Below, in pieces: positions 10,401-18,230 of a stretch of DNA of 64,000 nucleotides; position 1 is the first letter of the stretch, and each line of letters opens with the position of its first letter. The position numbers and the translations under genes are program-made. The notes under the pieces are model-generated. The model was not told where the DNA came from and did not search any database. It saw only the letters and a list, made by a program, of their open reading frames with translations. The stretch covers positions 62,001 to 126,000 of the forward strand of contig QMSP01000002.1 of assembly GCA_003650925.1 (NCBI GenBank), in the 5' to 3' direction. Source of the stretch: Thermoprotei archaeon (GTDB lineage Archaea > Thermoproteota > Thermoprotei > QMSL01).

Positions 10401-11502
10401 TGATGGAATGCCTATACTTCCCTGCAAGCTAATGGTGAGCAGAGTAGGACAAGTTCTAGCCTTTGTAGTAACATGGGCTAATCCATACGAAGTCATACTT
10501 ATAAACTGGAGGGATGCCCTTAAGTTTCCCTTCACTATAATCTCAAGGCTCTATATCACTACCGACCAGGGCAGAGATCTTAAGAGGTTAGCTCTTGTAA
10601 TGACAGAAGCCTATAACCTGGTATCAGTCTACGCTACAGAGGAGGGAGTATTTGTCTCCTATCTAGGTCCTCTCATTCAAATGCATGGACTAGGCTTCAT
10701 AATAATGCCTCTAGTCCTAGCCTTCATGGTTATAGCCACAAGCTCCCTGGGCATAGCTTTTGAGAGGAGAGGTGAAGCGAAGGTCATGTCACTGCTAGGA
10801 CTCAGCCCCTCATCCTTAATCATGGTATATGCTACTGAGTACTTGATACTAGGCATGTTAGGGGGCATTACAGGGTATTTCCTAGCGCTTCTGTGGTATA
10901 GAGCATTTCGGAACATGGGCATAATGATAGGAGTTGTTGAGAAGGCGTCCAGCACGTGGGCACTAATAAGTATGGGCATGAGCTCAGCCATAACGTTGAC
11001 ATCCTCAATTCTCCCATTAATAGTAGCCGTGAGGAAGATTACTGCTTCAAAGATGCTTTCATGGAGGCCGTTCATATTAGATTCCATGAAAGGCATTATG
11101 GCGGTTGAGCTTCCTGTTGCTATAAGAAAAGAGGTCAAAGATTCGTTCATGAAGTACATGAAGGAGAATCTGAGGCGATGTATAGAGTCACGCTCATCAT
11201 TCAAAGTTGAGGAGATCAAAACTACTCAGAGTGGGGACTTAAGGCTTAGAATGTACTCAATTGAAGAAGGAGCCACTGTTGAATGCATTCTTGACATCAA
11301 GTGCATCGAGGAGGATGGAGGCTATAGAGCCCTTGTCATAGTCACTCCTATAACACCAAGAATAAGGTCAAGGTTCAAAGTCATAAGACAAATCTCTATG
11401 TTAGGCATGAGGTTAAGGTTGAGAAGTGCTCTTTCAGCCATACGGTTGCTCTCCATCAAGGGAGTTCTCCACTCTTCACCTTCTCAACAAGGAACTCAAT
11501 GA
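7447..11502 (+). CDS. Transglutaminase-like domain fused to FtsX/MacB-type permease
   Basis: A 1351-residue membrane protein. Order: an N-terminal hydrophobic segment (5-22); an extracytoplasmic region with a transglutaminase-like fold (about 150-265) carrying Cys206 in GDCSEYAD, His244 in GHTWPEVW and an acidic residue at E261 (VPIEVT), so the triad is plausible with Glu replacing Asp; two hydrophobic segments (about 335-390); a carboxypeptidase-regulatory-like beta domain (about 395-470); a helical/coiled-coil region (about 615-700); membrane segments; then an FtsX/MacB-like permease with periplasmic-type domain (about 800-1230) and a cytoplasmic C-terminal domain. No ABC ATPase lies next to it. 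From the helical region on it resembles the 43617-48203 protein. The start is TTG. Substrate and partner ATPase are unknown. Confidence 0.8.
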   Translation: MGNLVTGLMITLMMICIGLACAYNDLLLVTSKTCYNYTEILILEYRGEEPAKELMFAYPIPPNTTWQICDLVKANPKPIAIMKRGPNTLLLFTVRLVDQLPSKVTIMCNVTVLELRSNLNKDNSGSSYEIPSTLMVKFTRATYWWNYTAPEVVEVVDEIRSALSEEDNVYEIVMAIREWLIKNMKYTLHRERRGAVEAILSREGDCSEYADIFIALCRAMRLPARRAWGWLVNIRGEYATWLGHTWPEVWVPSIRSWVPIEVTMIGEEKAPNLGEVDTRYLAFLIEDGTEDITLMRIMPRDESALPGSGEWKMIDKDVWLTSSIMIRPMKKNLGDRILAARLKLLIAIAIAVLIAAALVMSSIKQKRAIKAILLLIMLLALVSWTSAVEANDVEVRGKVVDIYGNPIENATIVVLFGEERLEVSTNEAGEFNINLSSPSLLYIYHVNEEGIHDYVPVTIYVDRSSNITVTLHPGALLRLEGQPFSIELASLARVSGIVVLAERPMPLHSITSYGTYTSSNVFGLEPNEAVVPANIPFRLKIQLVTTPAIMPMLKNVTMETTLEEMEELLTKMGRRLTFRSTRTIEIPANGSYVVRQGALIVLDVSKIVLELDINGYADILDRLDGTISDLERLGLYMYGDRLLLEKAKERLEEAKVLVEKDLLAEAYVKLREVYLSVLRVYSHVKDLLLEENRALFGITLFISLTSFMVAALLFEDRRRRAFVSALIAATIVIALYVLQPLMRLMKTETLIMIISSSISFPPFLSLILHIEPTSRVGMALALAKRNIRRWKLRSMLILISTTLIVASLVSLTSASVTYTTITTRINLEIPKGSLLLKGISSIEALKEYARRLAGLHAAEVFPVSRLDMSLMEFIKTNFRVREVLPMVITLPTMRPLTWLESAKGSLPVFGIIGLDFQEDPIAKVLEEGVIEGNLRDLENSRTIAVSSIMADVLDLEVGSVVEIFNMKYRVVAIIDDNAVVRTKDLDGMPILPCKLMVSRVGQVLAFVVTWANPYEVILINWRDALKFPFTIISRLYITTDQGRDLKRLALVMTEAYNLVSVYATEEGVFVSYLGPLIQMHGLGFIIMPLVLAFMVIATSSLGIAFERRGEAKVMSLLGLSPSSLIMVYATEYLILGMLGGITGYFLALLWYRAFRNMGIMIGVVEKASSTWALISMGMSSAITLTSSILPLIVAVRKITASKMLSWRPFILDSMKGIMAVELPVAIRKEVKDSFMKYMKENLRRCIESRSSFKVEEIKTTQSGDLRLRMYSIEEGATVECILDIKCIEEDGGYRALVIVTPITPRIRSRFKVIRQISMLGMRLRLRSALSAIRLLSIKGVLHSSPSQQGTQ

Positions 11503-12373
11503 TATATTTAGCAGGATTGACTCCAGCTACATGCTTTAATTCTCTCCACTCAGGAGAGGCGTTGACCTCGAGCACATAGGTTCCTTCTTTGCCCTCAACT
11601 ATATCCACGCCAGCATACCATAAGTTCATCACCTGAGCAGCTCTTATGGCAAGCTCCTCAAGCTCCTCAGATAGCCTGATCGCCTCTCCCTTTCCTCCCT
11701 GAGCTATATTTGTCTTCCAGCTTTGGGTAGCTCTTCTCCTCATGGCAGCTATTACTTGAGAGCCTACTACAAATGCTCTTATATCGCAACCTCTACTCTC
11801 AACATACTCCTGAAGTAGAAGTGGCTGGCCATAAGTTAGAGAACTCTTCATGATGTTGAAGACCGTGTCAGCATCCTGGGCCAGTACTACTCCATAGCCT
11901 CTTGAGCCTATGATCGGCTTCATAACTAGAGGGCACATTCGTTTTGCCTCATCATATGCCACCCTTAACGACTCAGTAGACAAAGTCTCTGGCACTGGTA
12001 TGCCTGCTGATTTGAGCTTTATGAGAGTTAATAGTTTGTTCCTCGCCTCCACTAATGAGCTCACTGGGTTCATTAGCACTACGCCTCTGAGCTCTAGTAG
12101 TCTCAGGATGGCTACTCTCCTCATGAACTGTGAAAGGCTTATCATATGCCCAAATGACCTCACCACACCTCCATCATAGCAGTCTACTCTGTCGTGGGTA
12201 GAATAGTCTATAACCTCCATTCCTGTTCTGCTCAGTCTAGCAATAAGTCTTCTTGTCCTGACATACTTAACCTCATGCCCCAGCTCAAGAGCCGTCTTGA
12301 TGAGATCGTTACATGAGGAATCAGGTCTTGGGTTCTCATGTATTATTAATAGCCTCAAATCCACTCTCCTCAA
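11456..12373 (-). CDS. RimK-type ATP-grasp ligase
   Basis: A 305-residue ATP-grasp protein of the RimK/MptN/CofF/LysX group, enzymes that add an amino acid, often glutamate, through an acyl-phosphate. Seen in the sequence: the pre-ATP-grasp region (LRLLIIHENPR), the glycine-rich loop MKPIIGSRGYGVVL, the ATP-binding LLQEYVESRGCDIRAFVVG and the metal-binding DIVEGKEGTYVLEVNASPEW. Its strongest look-alikes are the archaeal glutamate ligases of methanopterin or F420 tail synthesis, but the substrate cannot be assigned. The start is uncertain: TTG 12373, GTG 12364 or TTG 12358, the last with GAGGAG 7 nt upstream. Its 3' end overlaps the permease gene by 47 nt, antisense. Confidence 0.85.
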   Translation of the reverse strand: MRRVDLRLLIIHENPRPDSSCNDLIKTALELGHEVKYVRTRRLIARLSRTGMEVIDYSTHDRVDCYDGGVVRSFGHMISLSQFMRRVAILRLLELRGVVLMNPVSSLVEARNKLLTLIKLKSAGIPVPETLSTESLRVAYDEAKRMCPLVMKPIIGSRGYGVVLAQDADTVFNIMKSSLTYGQPLLLQEYVESRGCDIRAFVVGSQVIAAMRRRATQSWKTNIAQGGKGEAIRLSEELEELAIRAAQVMNLWYAGVDIVEGKEGTYVLEVNASPEWRELKHVAGVNPAKYIIEFLVEKVKSGELP

Positions 12374-12481
12374 GGTCTTTTAACCGCAGTATTAAATATA
12401 GTCTTTATAATATCAGTAATTTGTGGAAATAAGGATAAAAGTCACAGAGTAGCTGAAACTACTGTAGTATGCGGTGTCTTT

Positions 12482-12865
12482 ATGGTGGGAGAAGCTAAGT
12501 CTAAAGAGGAAGAGACGAGACTTATACTAAGGGAATTAATAGACGGTGATGCCATTATAGGTGCGGCGGTCCTGGACGCGAGAGGCACTCCGCTAACATG
12601 GGTCTTGCCTCCTACCCTAGACCTGAAGGCAGTCAAGACCTCAAGTGCATTGATAGAGATACTGCTTAGGGTCAAAGATATGGAAGACTCCAGACTTGGT
12701 CGCTTTATATACTGCGTTGTTCGCTTCAGGAATGTGAAGACAACTGCTATGGACATAGACGGAAAGGGCTACCTGCTGCTCTTCGTAAGCCCTATATGGC
12801 ATGTTGAACTACTATTACCCAAGGTGAGGCAAGCACTTAATAAGCTGAGAGCTCTCCTCCTTTAA
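12482..12865 (+). CDS. Roadblock/LC7-like protein
   Basis: A 127-residue protein with the alternating helix-strand pattern of the Roadblock/LC7 (MglB-like) fold: helix (KSKEEETRLILRELI), strand DAIIGAAVLDARGTPLTWVL, a long helix (TSSALIEILLRVKDM), strands (FIYCVVRFRNVKTTAMDI, GYLLLFVSP) and a C-terminal helix. Such proteins dimerise and regulate small Ras-like GTPases; one is encoded at 16027 and a second Roadblock-like gene at 19381. Similarity is at fold level rather than by strong motif. The gene is followed after 2 nt by the 12868 gene, suggesting an operon. Confidence 0.6.
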   Translation: MVGEAKSKEEETRLILRELIDGDAIIGAAVLDARGTPLTWVLPPTLDLKAVKTSSALIEILLRVKDMEDSRLGRFIYCVVRFRNVKTTAMDIDGKGYLLLFVSPIWHVELLLPKVRQALNKLRALLL

Positions 12866-12867
12866 CA

Positions 12868-14457
12868 ATGCTACTGAGATGTCTAAGGAGTGCGCTACAT
12901 AGGCTATTAACAGCCGCACCCCTCTCATACAAAATTGTACTCTACAGTATATCGAGATCTGCTCCTCCTAGCGAAGAAGTGTTCAAGAAACTCAGTGAAA
13001 TAGTGAGGAATGATGGTCTTAGTGTACTCGCCGAGATACTGCATCTAACAGCCTATGATAGAGGTTTGCTCAGGAAGGTAGTTATGAGGAGCCTGAACAG
13101 CATATTGGTCAAGCTTGAGGGCTACCAGCTTGATAATGGCCTCTGGTATGAGAACGTGAGCTATAAGTTCGCTACAGACAAGGGTGTAGCTCTCAGACTT
13201 ACTCTCAGCATCCTTGAAGGTCTCTTGAGCTTAGGGGTAAGGAATAAATCTGTGATGAGGGCTATAGAGGCTCTTCTAAGACTTCAGAAGCCGGAAGGCT
13301 ACTGGTCAGGGCTTCTGAGAAGGCACTATATAGACTATGAAGTCACAGCACGTGCCATAGCTCTACTCCACGACCTCATGGAAGACTACAGGCTTAGGCT
13401 GGGCATCGAAGCTCTAAGGAAGTGGATATTTTCATCTCTCTCAAGCGGTCGTTGTGACCAGCCATGGGCACTACCCTACGTCATATTATGTCTGGTTAGA
13501 CTAGGCCATGAAGAGGAGCTTAAAGCTCGAATTATTGACCTGATTGAACTCGTCAGCCGTTATCAGCTTGCAACTGGAGATTGGTGTAGAGGCTACAGAT
13601 CGTTCATGAGCACATTCATTCTCATGCTCGCCCTAACAGACCTACTGAACGCTCACGAGGAGGTGGTGAGATATATAGAGACCCTCGTCGAAAGAAAGAG
13701 GAAGCTTCTGAGGACGATCTATGACAGAAACCTCTTGGAGCTTCTAAGGCATGATATAATTAGAGAGATAGAGGATGCTGAACGTTTACTACCCCTCAAT
13801 GGTGTAAAGAATCCCAAGCTATTGGCTGCCTTCAGCTGGGCCTACAAAAACTCCATTCCTCGCAAGCTCATGCCTAAGAGAGAAACCATTGAGCTCTACA
13901 AAGGCTATCTTCAGAAATACTCTTTTTCCAGCATACAAGAGCATGCTAGAACGCTTGCTGAATACGTGGTGGAGGAGGTAGCTAAGCATACTGATAGATA
14001 CGAAAATCTAGCTCTCACCATGAGGCTCTATAGGCTTAACTCATGGAATGAAAATCCCCTCGCCCTGCTCAGAGCAGCTCTTTTATCCTTCCCAGGTGTC
14101 ACTTCTCTATGCAGTGACCTATATGTGCTAGCGCTTTACTTGATGGGACTTAAGGGCTTAGAGTCGTGCTCCAGCCAAATTCAGCCTCCAGCTGATTCAA
14201 AGCTTCTAATTATTCTCAGAAGACTAGGCATGATATCGACACCAATAGTAGTGGCTATGAGAAATTATTCCATCATACGGAAGGAGGTCATGGAGTTAAG
14301 CAAAGAGCTGTTTCCTAGAGCGCCTTTCCTACTCTACTCATTAGCCTCCATAGCGAAGAAGTGGTGTTTGAGGAGGACTAGATGTGTAAGAGTGACTAGA
14401 GAAGGTTTGCTTAAATGTCCTCTATTCAATATATGCACTAAGAGGAGATATCAGTGA
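12868..14457 (+). CDS. Toroid-like repeat protein with degenerate HhH/FeS C-terminus
   Basis: A 529-residue protein I cannot name. Residues about 75-260 hold helical repeats with QW-like motifs (YQLDNGLWYE, RLQKPEGYWSG, YQLATGDW), like the alpha/alpha toroid of prenyltransferases and terpene cyclases, without an obvious catalytic aspartate motif. The C-terminal part (about 390-529) matches the next gene product: LLSFPGV followed by ADSKLLIILRRLGMI recalls the LPGVG...VDTH...RLG layout of endonuclease III, and four cysteines (x5, x10, x5 spacing) replace the [4Fe-4S] loop C-x6-C-x2-C-x5-C. The helix-hairpin-helix lysine is absent, so glycosylase/lyase activity is doubtful. It sits 2 nt after a Roadblock gene and overlaps the next gene by 4 nt. 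Confidence 0.55.
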   Translation: MLLRCLRSALHRLLTAAPLSYKIVLYSISRSAPPSEEVFKKLSEIVRNDGLSVLAEILHLTAYDRGLLRKVVMRSLNSILVKLEGYQLDNGLWYENVSYKFATDKGVALRLTLSILEGLLSLGVRNKSVMRAIEALLRLQKPEGYWSGLLRRHYIDYEVTARAIALLHDLMEDYRLRLGIEALRKWIFSSLSSGRCDQPWALPYVILCLVRLGHEEELKARIIDLIELVSRYQLATGDWCRGYRSFMSTFILMLALTDLLNAHEEVVRYIETLVERKRKLLRTIYDRNLLELLRHDIIREIEDAERLLPLNGVKNPKLLAAFSWAYKNSIPRKLMPKRETIELYKGYLQKYSFSSIQEHARTLAEYVVEEVAKHTDRYENLALTMRLYRLNSWNENPLALLRAALLSFPGVTSLCSDLYVLALYLMGLKGLESCSSQIQPPADSKLLIILRRLGMISTPIVVAMRNYSIIRKEVMELSKELFPRAPFLLYSLASIAKKWCLRRTRCVRVTREGLLKCPLFNICTKRRYQ

Positions 14458-15362
14458 GAAAGCTTGACCCCTTAAGGCTCAATATAGAGGATCACGAAGA
14501 AGAAGTAATTGAGAGATACAGCACTATGCTTCAAAAAGTAGGTCTCTCTACTTCACGACCCATTAGAAGTCTTCTCTTGGGGCTTCTCATAATAAGCCTT
14601 CTCGACTCCAATAGATGGTCATGGAGAATAGGCGGAGAGGATGCCGTTCTGGAGGAGTACTGGCTCTTTGTAAGTCATGTGGGAGACATAGATCAAGAGC
14701 TTGAGCTCTTCTCAAATCCTGATTATGTCGAAACAGCTATTGAAGACACAAACTGTTTGGTGAGATTAAGTGATGATGCGCGCTCCTCCTTCGTAAGCAC
14801 TATTATATGTTATGCCGAGTTCGTGGAGAACCTTAAGGTCAATAAAGTTGAGGACTATGCTCTCTCTATAACTAGCTTTGTATTGGAGGACCTCCTATGC
14901 AGGCTGAGCCCTCATGACTTCAAGAGGAAAGCTCACATGTTAGGAAGGCTTCTAGCCGCTTCAAGGAGAGGTGATAGTCCCTTGGAGATGCTTAGGTTAG
15001 CTCTCATGTGCTTTCCAGCTATAACTCATCGTTCAGCGAATCTATATCTGTATTACTTGATAAGAGTTCTTGGAGTTTGGAGAAGTCCATCAGTAGTGAG
15101 AGAGCTTCACTGTCCACTTGATCCAAGCCTTTTAAGAGTACTTAGGAGGATAGGCATGCTGAGGGTGAGGACAAACAGAACCACTTATCAGGGCTACTTG
15201 TATAGAAGAGTTCAGGACATAGCTAGAACATTGTTTCCAGAGGATCCAACCAAGCTTTTTATCTTAAGATATGTTGGAGATAGCTTGTGTAGGTCAAGAA
15301 GACCTAGCTGTGAGGATTGCTGGCTATTTGGAGTCTGTGAATATTATCTTAAGGAACTCTAG
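14454..15362 (+). CDS. Endonuclease III-like HhH/FeS protein, divergent
   Basis: A 302-residue protein whose C-terminal 150 residues follow the plan of endonuclease III: LALMCFPAITHRSANLYLY where LPGVGxKTAN is expected, PLDPSLLRVLRRIGML where VDTHVxRVxxRLG is expected, and a perfect [4Fe-4S] loop C-x6-C-x2-C-x5-C (CRSRRPSCEDCWLFGVC). The aspartate is kept but the catalytic lysine is not (THRSAN). The N-terminal half is helical and unrecognised. GTG start overlaps the upstream stop by 4 nt. Related over the C-terminus to the preceding gene; a genuine endonuclease III lies at 33753. Perhaps a non-catalytic DNA-binding or FeS sensor protein; function not known. Confidence 0.55.
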   Translation: MRKLDPLRLNIEDHEEEVIERYSTMLQKVGLSTSRPIRSLLLGLLIISLLDSNRWSWRIGGEDAVLEEYWLFVSHVGDIDQELELFSNPDYVETAIEDTNCLVRLSDDARSSFVSTIICYAEFVENLKVNKVEDYALSITSFVLEDLLCRLSPHDFKRKAHMLGRLLAASRRGDSPLEMLRLALMCFPAITHRSANLYLYYLIRVLGVWRSPSVVRELHCPLDPSLLRVLRRIGMLRVRTNRTTYQGYLYRRVQDIARTLFPEDPTKLFILRYVGDSLCRSRRPSCEDCWLFGVCEYYLKEL

Positions 15363-15943
15363 AGCTCGCTTTCGCCTATGATCTCCTTCCTGTAGAGGTA
15401 TATACCATCAAGTATTCCAGGGCCGCCACCACGTCCATGAGGGCACTTTCTCATTTTGCCAGTAAGATGAGTCGCTAGATGTATGTTGGCTGCAGTTTGA
15501 CCTACAGCCTCTACGTCTATGCCTTCAACTATCACGTCATCTCCTTTCACGTATACTTTTGTATCCTTCCCAACTATCTTAGCAATTCTGGGAGCTTTTT
15601 CGCCTAGGAAGTTCTCTATGATGACTTTATCACCTTCCACCTTGATGCTCATGGGAAAGTGGGCATACACTATCTTCATGTAATATCTAAATCCCTTTGT
15701 AACTCCTAGTATCATGTTCTTGATTTTCGAGGCTATGGTTCTGAGGCAGGCATACTCCTTCTTCCTTGCGAATAGAACCTCGATCACCACTTTGTTATTC
15801 TCAAGCCTGATGTTTACAGGAGCATGGCTGAAATCCTTGACTAACTCCCCTTTGGGACCCTTGATTCTCACTACTTTACCTTCAATTTTTACTTCAACTC
15901 CACTTGGGATCTCAACCACTTCTCTAGCATATGCCACTCTCAT
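15359..15943 (-). CDS. rpl6: Large ribosomal subunit protein uL6
   Basis: Archaeal L6, 194 residues, binds 23S rRNA near the base of the L7/L12 stalk. The duplicated beta-alpha fold is evident: VEIPSGVEVKIEGKVVRIKGPKGEL, the archaeal/eukaryotic KIKNMILGVTKGFRYYMKIVYAHFP region split over residues 75-95, and second-domain sequence ending in LDGIYLYRKE. The segment before that end (KCPHGRGGGPGI) is unusual for the family. Normally this gene lies in the spc ribosomal operon; here it stands alone, and its stop overlaps the stop of the convergent 14454 gene in a CTAG. Confidence 0.95.
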   Translation of the reverse strand: MRVAYAREVVEIPSGVEVKIEGKVVRIKGPKGELVKDFSHAPVNIRLENNKVVIEVLFARKKEYACLRTIASKIKNMILGVTKGFRYYMKIVYAHFPMSIKVEGDKVIIENFLGEKAPRIAKIVGKDTKVYVKGDDVIVEGIDVEAVGQTAANIHLATHLTGKMRKCPHGRGGGPGILDGIYLYRKEIIGESEL

Positions 15944-16026
15944 AGAGCTCCCCTAATCTTAGATGCTCTTAGGTATAAATCTACTACTCCTACTTTATTA
16001 AATAGGAACAGAGAAGGGGTGCTACA

Positions 16027-16533
16027 TTGGAGCACATACTCTCACTACTCAAGCGCAGAATAATCAAAGTGCTATTCTGCGGCGATAGTGGAGTTGGCAA
16101 GACAACGTTGATCGAGAGCTACAAGAACATGCAGTTCATTCCTCAGAGGACGACCATAGGGGTGAACTTTGCTACTTTCACTAATAAAGGATACAAAGTC
16201 CTGATAATAGACGCTGCTGGACAGCCTCGATTCTTTCCTATAATCAGAAGAATGTCTATTCTCAAAGGCGTTGACATAGCCTGCCTATGTTTTGATGCCT
16301 CAAGGCCTGAGACACTTGAAGTCTTGATGCTATGGAAGGAAGTCATTGACATATGGTGTCCTCAAGCCAAACTGCTACTTGTAGCCTGCAAATGTGACCT
16401 AGTGCCTATGGACGAGCTCATCAACATGGCTGAACGAGCTGCAGCTAGACTAGGCTGCATCAAGATCTACTACACCAGCGCTAAGGAATTGAAGTTCGAT
16501 AACCTCTTTGAGGAACTTATCAAGTTTCGATAG
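16027..16533 (+). CDS. Small Ras/Arf-like GTPase
   Basis: A 168-residue P-loop GTPase. G1 is GDSGVGKTT (19-27), switch I carries QRTTIGVN, G3 is DAAGQPRF, G4 reads CKCDL instead of NKxD, and G5 is TSAK. The order and length match the Rab/Arf/MglA superfamily found in many archaea. The Cys in G4 in place of Asn is unusual but the specificity Asp is kept. The start is TTG with GGGGTG 5 nt upstream. Two Roadblock-like proteins, the usual partners of such GTPases, are encoded nearby at 12482 and 19381. No lipid-attachment tail is seen. A role in polarity or surface organisation is an inference. Confidence 0.9.
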   Translation: MEHILSLLKRRIIKVLFCGDSGVGKTTLIESYKNMQFIPQRTTIGVNFATFTNKGYKVLIIDAAGQPRFFPIIRRMSILKGVDIACLCFDASRPETLEVLMLWKEVIDIWCPQAKLLLVACKCDLVPMDELINMAERAAARLGCIKIYYTSAKELKFDNLFEELIKFR

Positions 16534-16538
16534 AGGTC

Positions 16539-17156
16539 CTATATCAAGAGCTTCAGGGCAATAGATGTGCCAAAAAGAACGCCCCACATCAACAGTCTCC
16601 ACCTTAATACTTTCTCGCCATCAAGAGGAGGTAAAGGCAACAGGTTGAAGAGAGCTAGGTCTGCATTGAGAATTGCGACAAGCCTTAGAATTCTACAGCC
16701 TAATATAACTCCCAGGCCGAAAATAGTAGCCATCAAGAGGTTCACCAGAGGACCTGCCATCGCTATTCTGCCGGTAGCTTCTCTATCGTAGAATGGGGCA
16801 TGGATCATGACTGCGCCTACAGCTATTATCCTTATGGGAAGGAAGAGGGTGAGAAGACTGATTATAGCCCATCGTGGTTCGAAGTAGAAAGAGGCCCAAT
16901 AGCCATGCCTTATGGCAGTTATCTTATGAGCTACCTCATGTGATATAAAGGAGAAAGCTATCAAAACCACAACAACTACCATGGCTATGCTGCCCATGAC
17001 TATGAGCTCCAACATGCGCTTAAGGCCTGTGAAACCGAACTCTATCACGAGGAATATGGTTGAACCTATGAGAAGCTCAATAGCCTCTCTCTTAGTGAAA
17101 ATACCTCTTCTGAGCATAATAATTCCTCCCTTGGGAATCCTAGCCCCAATATACAT
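16539..17156 (-). CDS. M50-type (site-2 protease-like) membrane metalloprotease
   Basis: A 205-residue protein with about five membrane segments. The zinc-binding HEVAH (73-77) lies in a hydrophobic helix and the third ligand motif NLLPLPPLDG (171-180) is intact, so it should be an active intramembrane protease of the minimal archaeal S2P type, with no PDZ or CBS domains. Substrates are unknown; anti-regulator or signal-peptide cleavage is usual for the family. It overlaps the upstream cysteine-cluster gene by 17 nt, suggesting co-transcription, and converges with the GTPase gene with a 5-nt gap. Confidence 0.88.
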   Translation of the reverse strand: MYIGARIPKGGIIMLRRGIFTKREAIELLIGSTIFLVIEFGFTGLKRMLELIVMGSIAMVVVVVLIAFSFISHEVAHKITAIRHGYWASFYFEPRWAIISLLTLFLPIRIIAVGAVMIHAPFYDREATGRIAMAGPLVNLLMATIFGLGVILGCRILRLVAILNADLALFNLLPLPPLDGEKVLRWRLLMWGVLFGTSIALKLLI

Positions 17157-17619
17157 TGGCTAGACTTAGAGCTATATCCATTGGAAGAGCTCTGGGATCT
17201 TTCATGACCTTTATGCTGACAATGCCTCTTACCAGCTCAGGCAATAGAGTGTCCTTGATTTGCCAGCCCTTCCCAATGCCAGGACAGCTATCTACAGCAT
17301 GAGGATTTATCTCAATCAGAAAGAAGTCCTTCATCTCCACACAACGTAACGGATATACTTGACAATTCCATGGAAAGAAGCCATGATCTAGCATTAATCC
17401 ACAGAGATGTCCCCTATAGAAAATACAGGAGCCATGTTCTCCATTCATCATTCTCAGCCTCCCTTTATCATCAGTATAGTAGAAGTCCTCGTAGCCATAA
17501 TTCTTTAAAGCCTCTATATCGCTAGGATAGAGCTCTAGTGCTACCCTGCCAAGAGCTCCACTACAACATCTACCACACCTCGAACATCTGAATCTCAATT
17601 TTCGATCGAATTGAACCAC
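17140..17619 (-). CDS. YkgJ-type cysteine-cluster protein
   Basis: A 159-residue member of the CxxCxxCC (YkgJ/UPF0153) family, thought to chelate zinc or iron: CSRCGRCC at residues 12-19, then CIFYRGHLCGLM and WNCQVYPLRC further on, which is the full family pattern. The biochemical role of the family is poorly defined; flagellin/pilin lysine methylases share the same core (FliB), so a protein-modification role cannot be excluded. The start is GTG. It lies upstream of, and overlaps, the M50 protease gene. Confidence 0.85.
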   Translation of the reverse strand: MVQFDRKLRFRCSRCGRCCSGALGRVALELYPSDIEALKNYGYEDFYYTDDKGRLRMMNGEHGSCIFYRGHLCGLMLDHGFFPWNCQVYPLRCVEMKDFFLIEINPHAVDSCPGIGKGWQIKDTLLPELVRGIVSIKVMKDPRALPMDIALSLANVYWG

Positions 17620-17668
17620 GAAATCATAGCGCGTTCTACATCACCTTTCCTTAACTCCTCAAGTTACC

Positions 17669-18082
17669 CTATTTAAGCTTATCGTTAAGCTTCAAGCTCA
17701 AACCTTGCCTTATAAGTGCTTCAGCAGCCACCCTGTAGACTAATGTTTTCACTTGCTTCAAATCCTTCTCAACGTCGACTAAAAGCTCTCTCCTGACCAG
17801 TTGGTCATAGTCCTTAATCCACTTCACCAAGGTAAGGCACATCTCTCTGAGAATTGGGCACCTCGCACAGGTAGGAGATGCCCTCGCATGATCTCTTATA
17901 TTCAAGGCTAGTCTCCTAAAATAGTCCAGCCTTCTTCGCACATCTTCCTCAAGAGCTACCTTAAAGCTTATACAGTCCCTGCATAGCATGAGAGTTTCAT
18001 CGTAGCATCCATCACAAACATCCCTCCTACACCTGAGGCATATATGACGAGCATCTTCCCTATTGCATATGGCACACTTCAT
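17669..18082 (-). CDS. Zinc-finger protein with helical tail
   Basis: A 137-residue protein. The N-terminal 37 residues hold eight cysteines plus one histidine in paired CxxC spacing (CAIC, CLRC, CDGC, CRDC; His13), like a B-box or double zinc ribbon. A helical region follows with another four cysteines (CARCPILREMC and nearby), then a charged helix. Nothing indicates an enzyme. It reads on the same strand as the YkgJ gene, 49 nt upstream of it. Probably a protein- or nucleic-acid-binding adaptor; not named. Confidence 0.7.
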   Translation of the reverse strand: MKCAICNREDARHICLRCRRDVCDGCYDETLMLCRDCISFKVALEEDVRRRLDYFRRLALNIRDHARASPTCARCPILREMCLTLVKWIKDYDQLVRRELLVDVEKDLKQVKTLVYRVAAEALIRQGLSLKLNDKLK

Positions 18083-18230
18083 GAACTCTCGCCATATAGC
18101 TATAAGCTCTAGGAGATTTAAGCTTGTTCATTGTTAGGAGTCAAGCCTTTCCGTCAACGATAGCCTTCTAAGGGAGTCTTCTTCCCTGACAGCAGCTTAT
18201 GGAGCCTCTACTCAAATTATTTAAGCATTC

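Noticed and set aside
10677-11219. A 180-residue minus-strand frame inside the transglutaminase-permease gene
   Set aside because: The plus-strand gene has continuous domain structure; the antisense frame has no motif and follows codon-shadow pattern.
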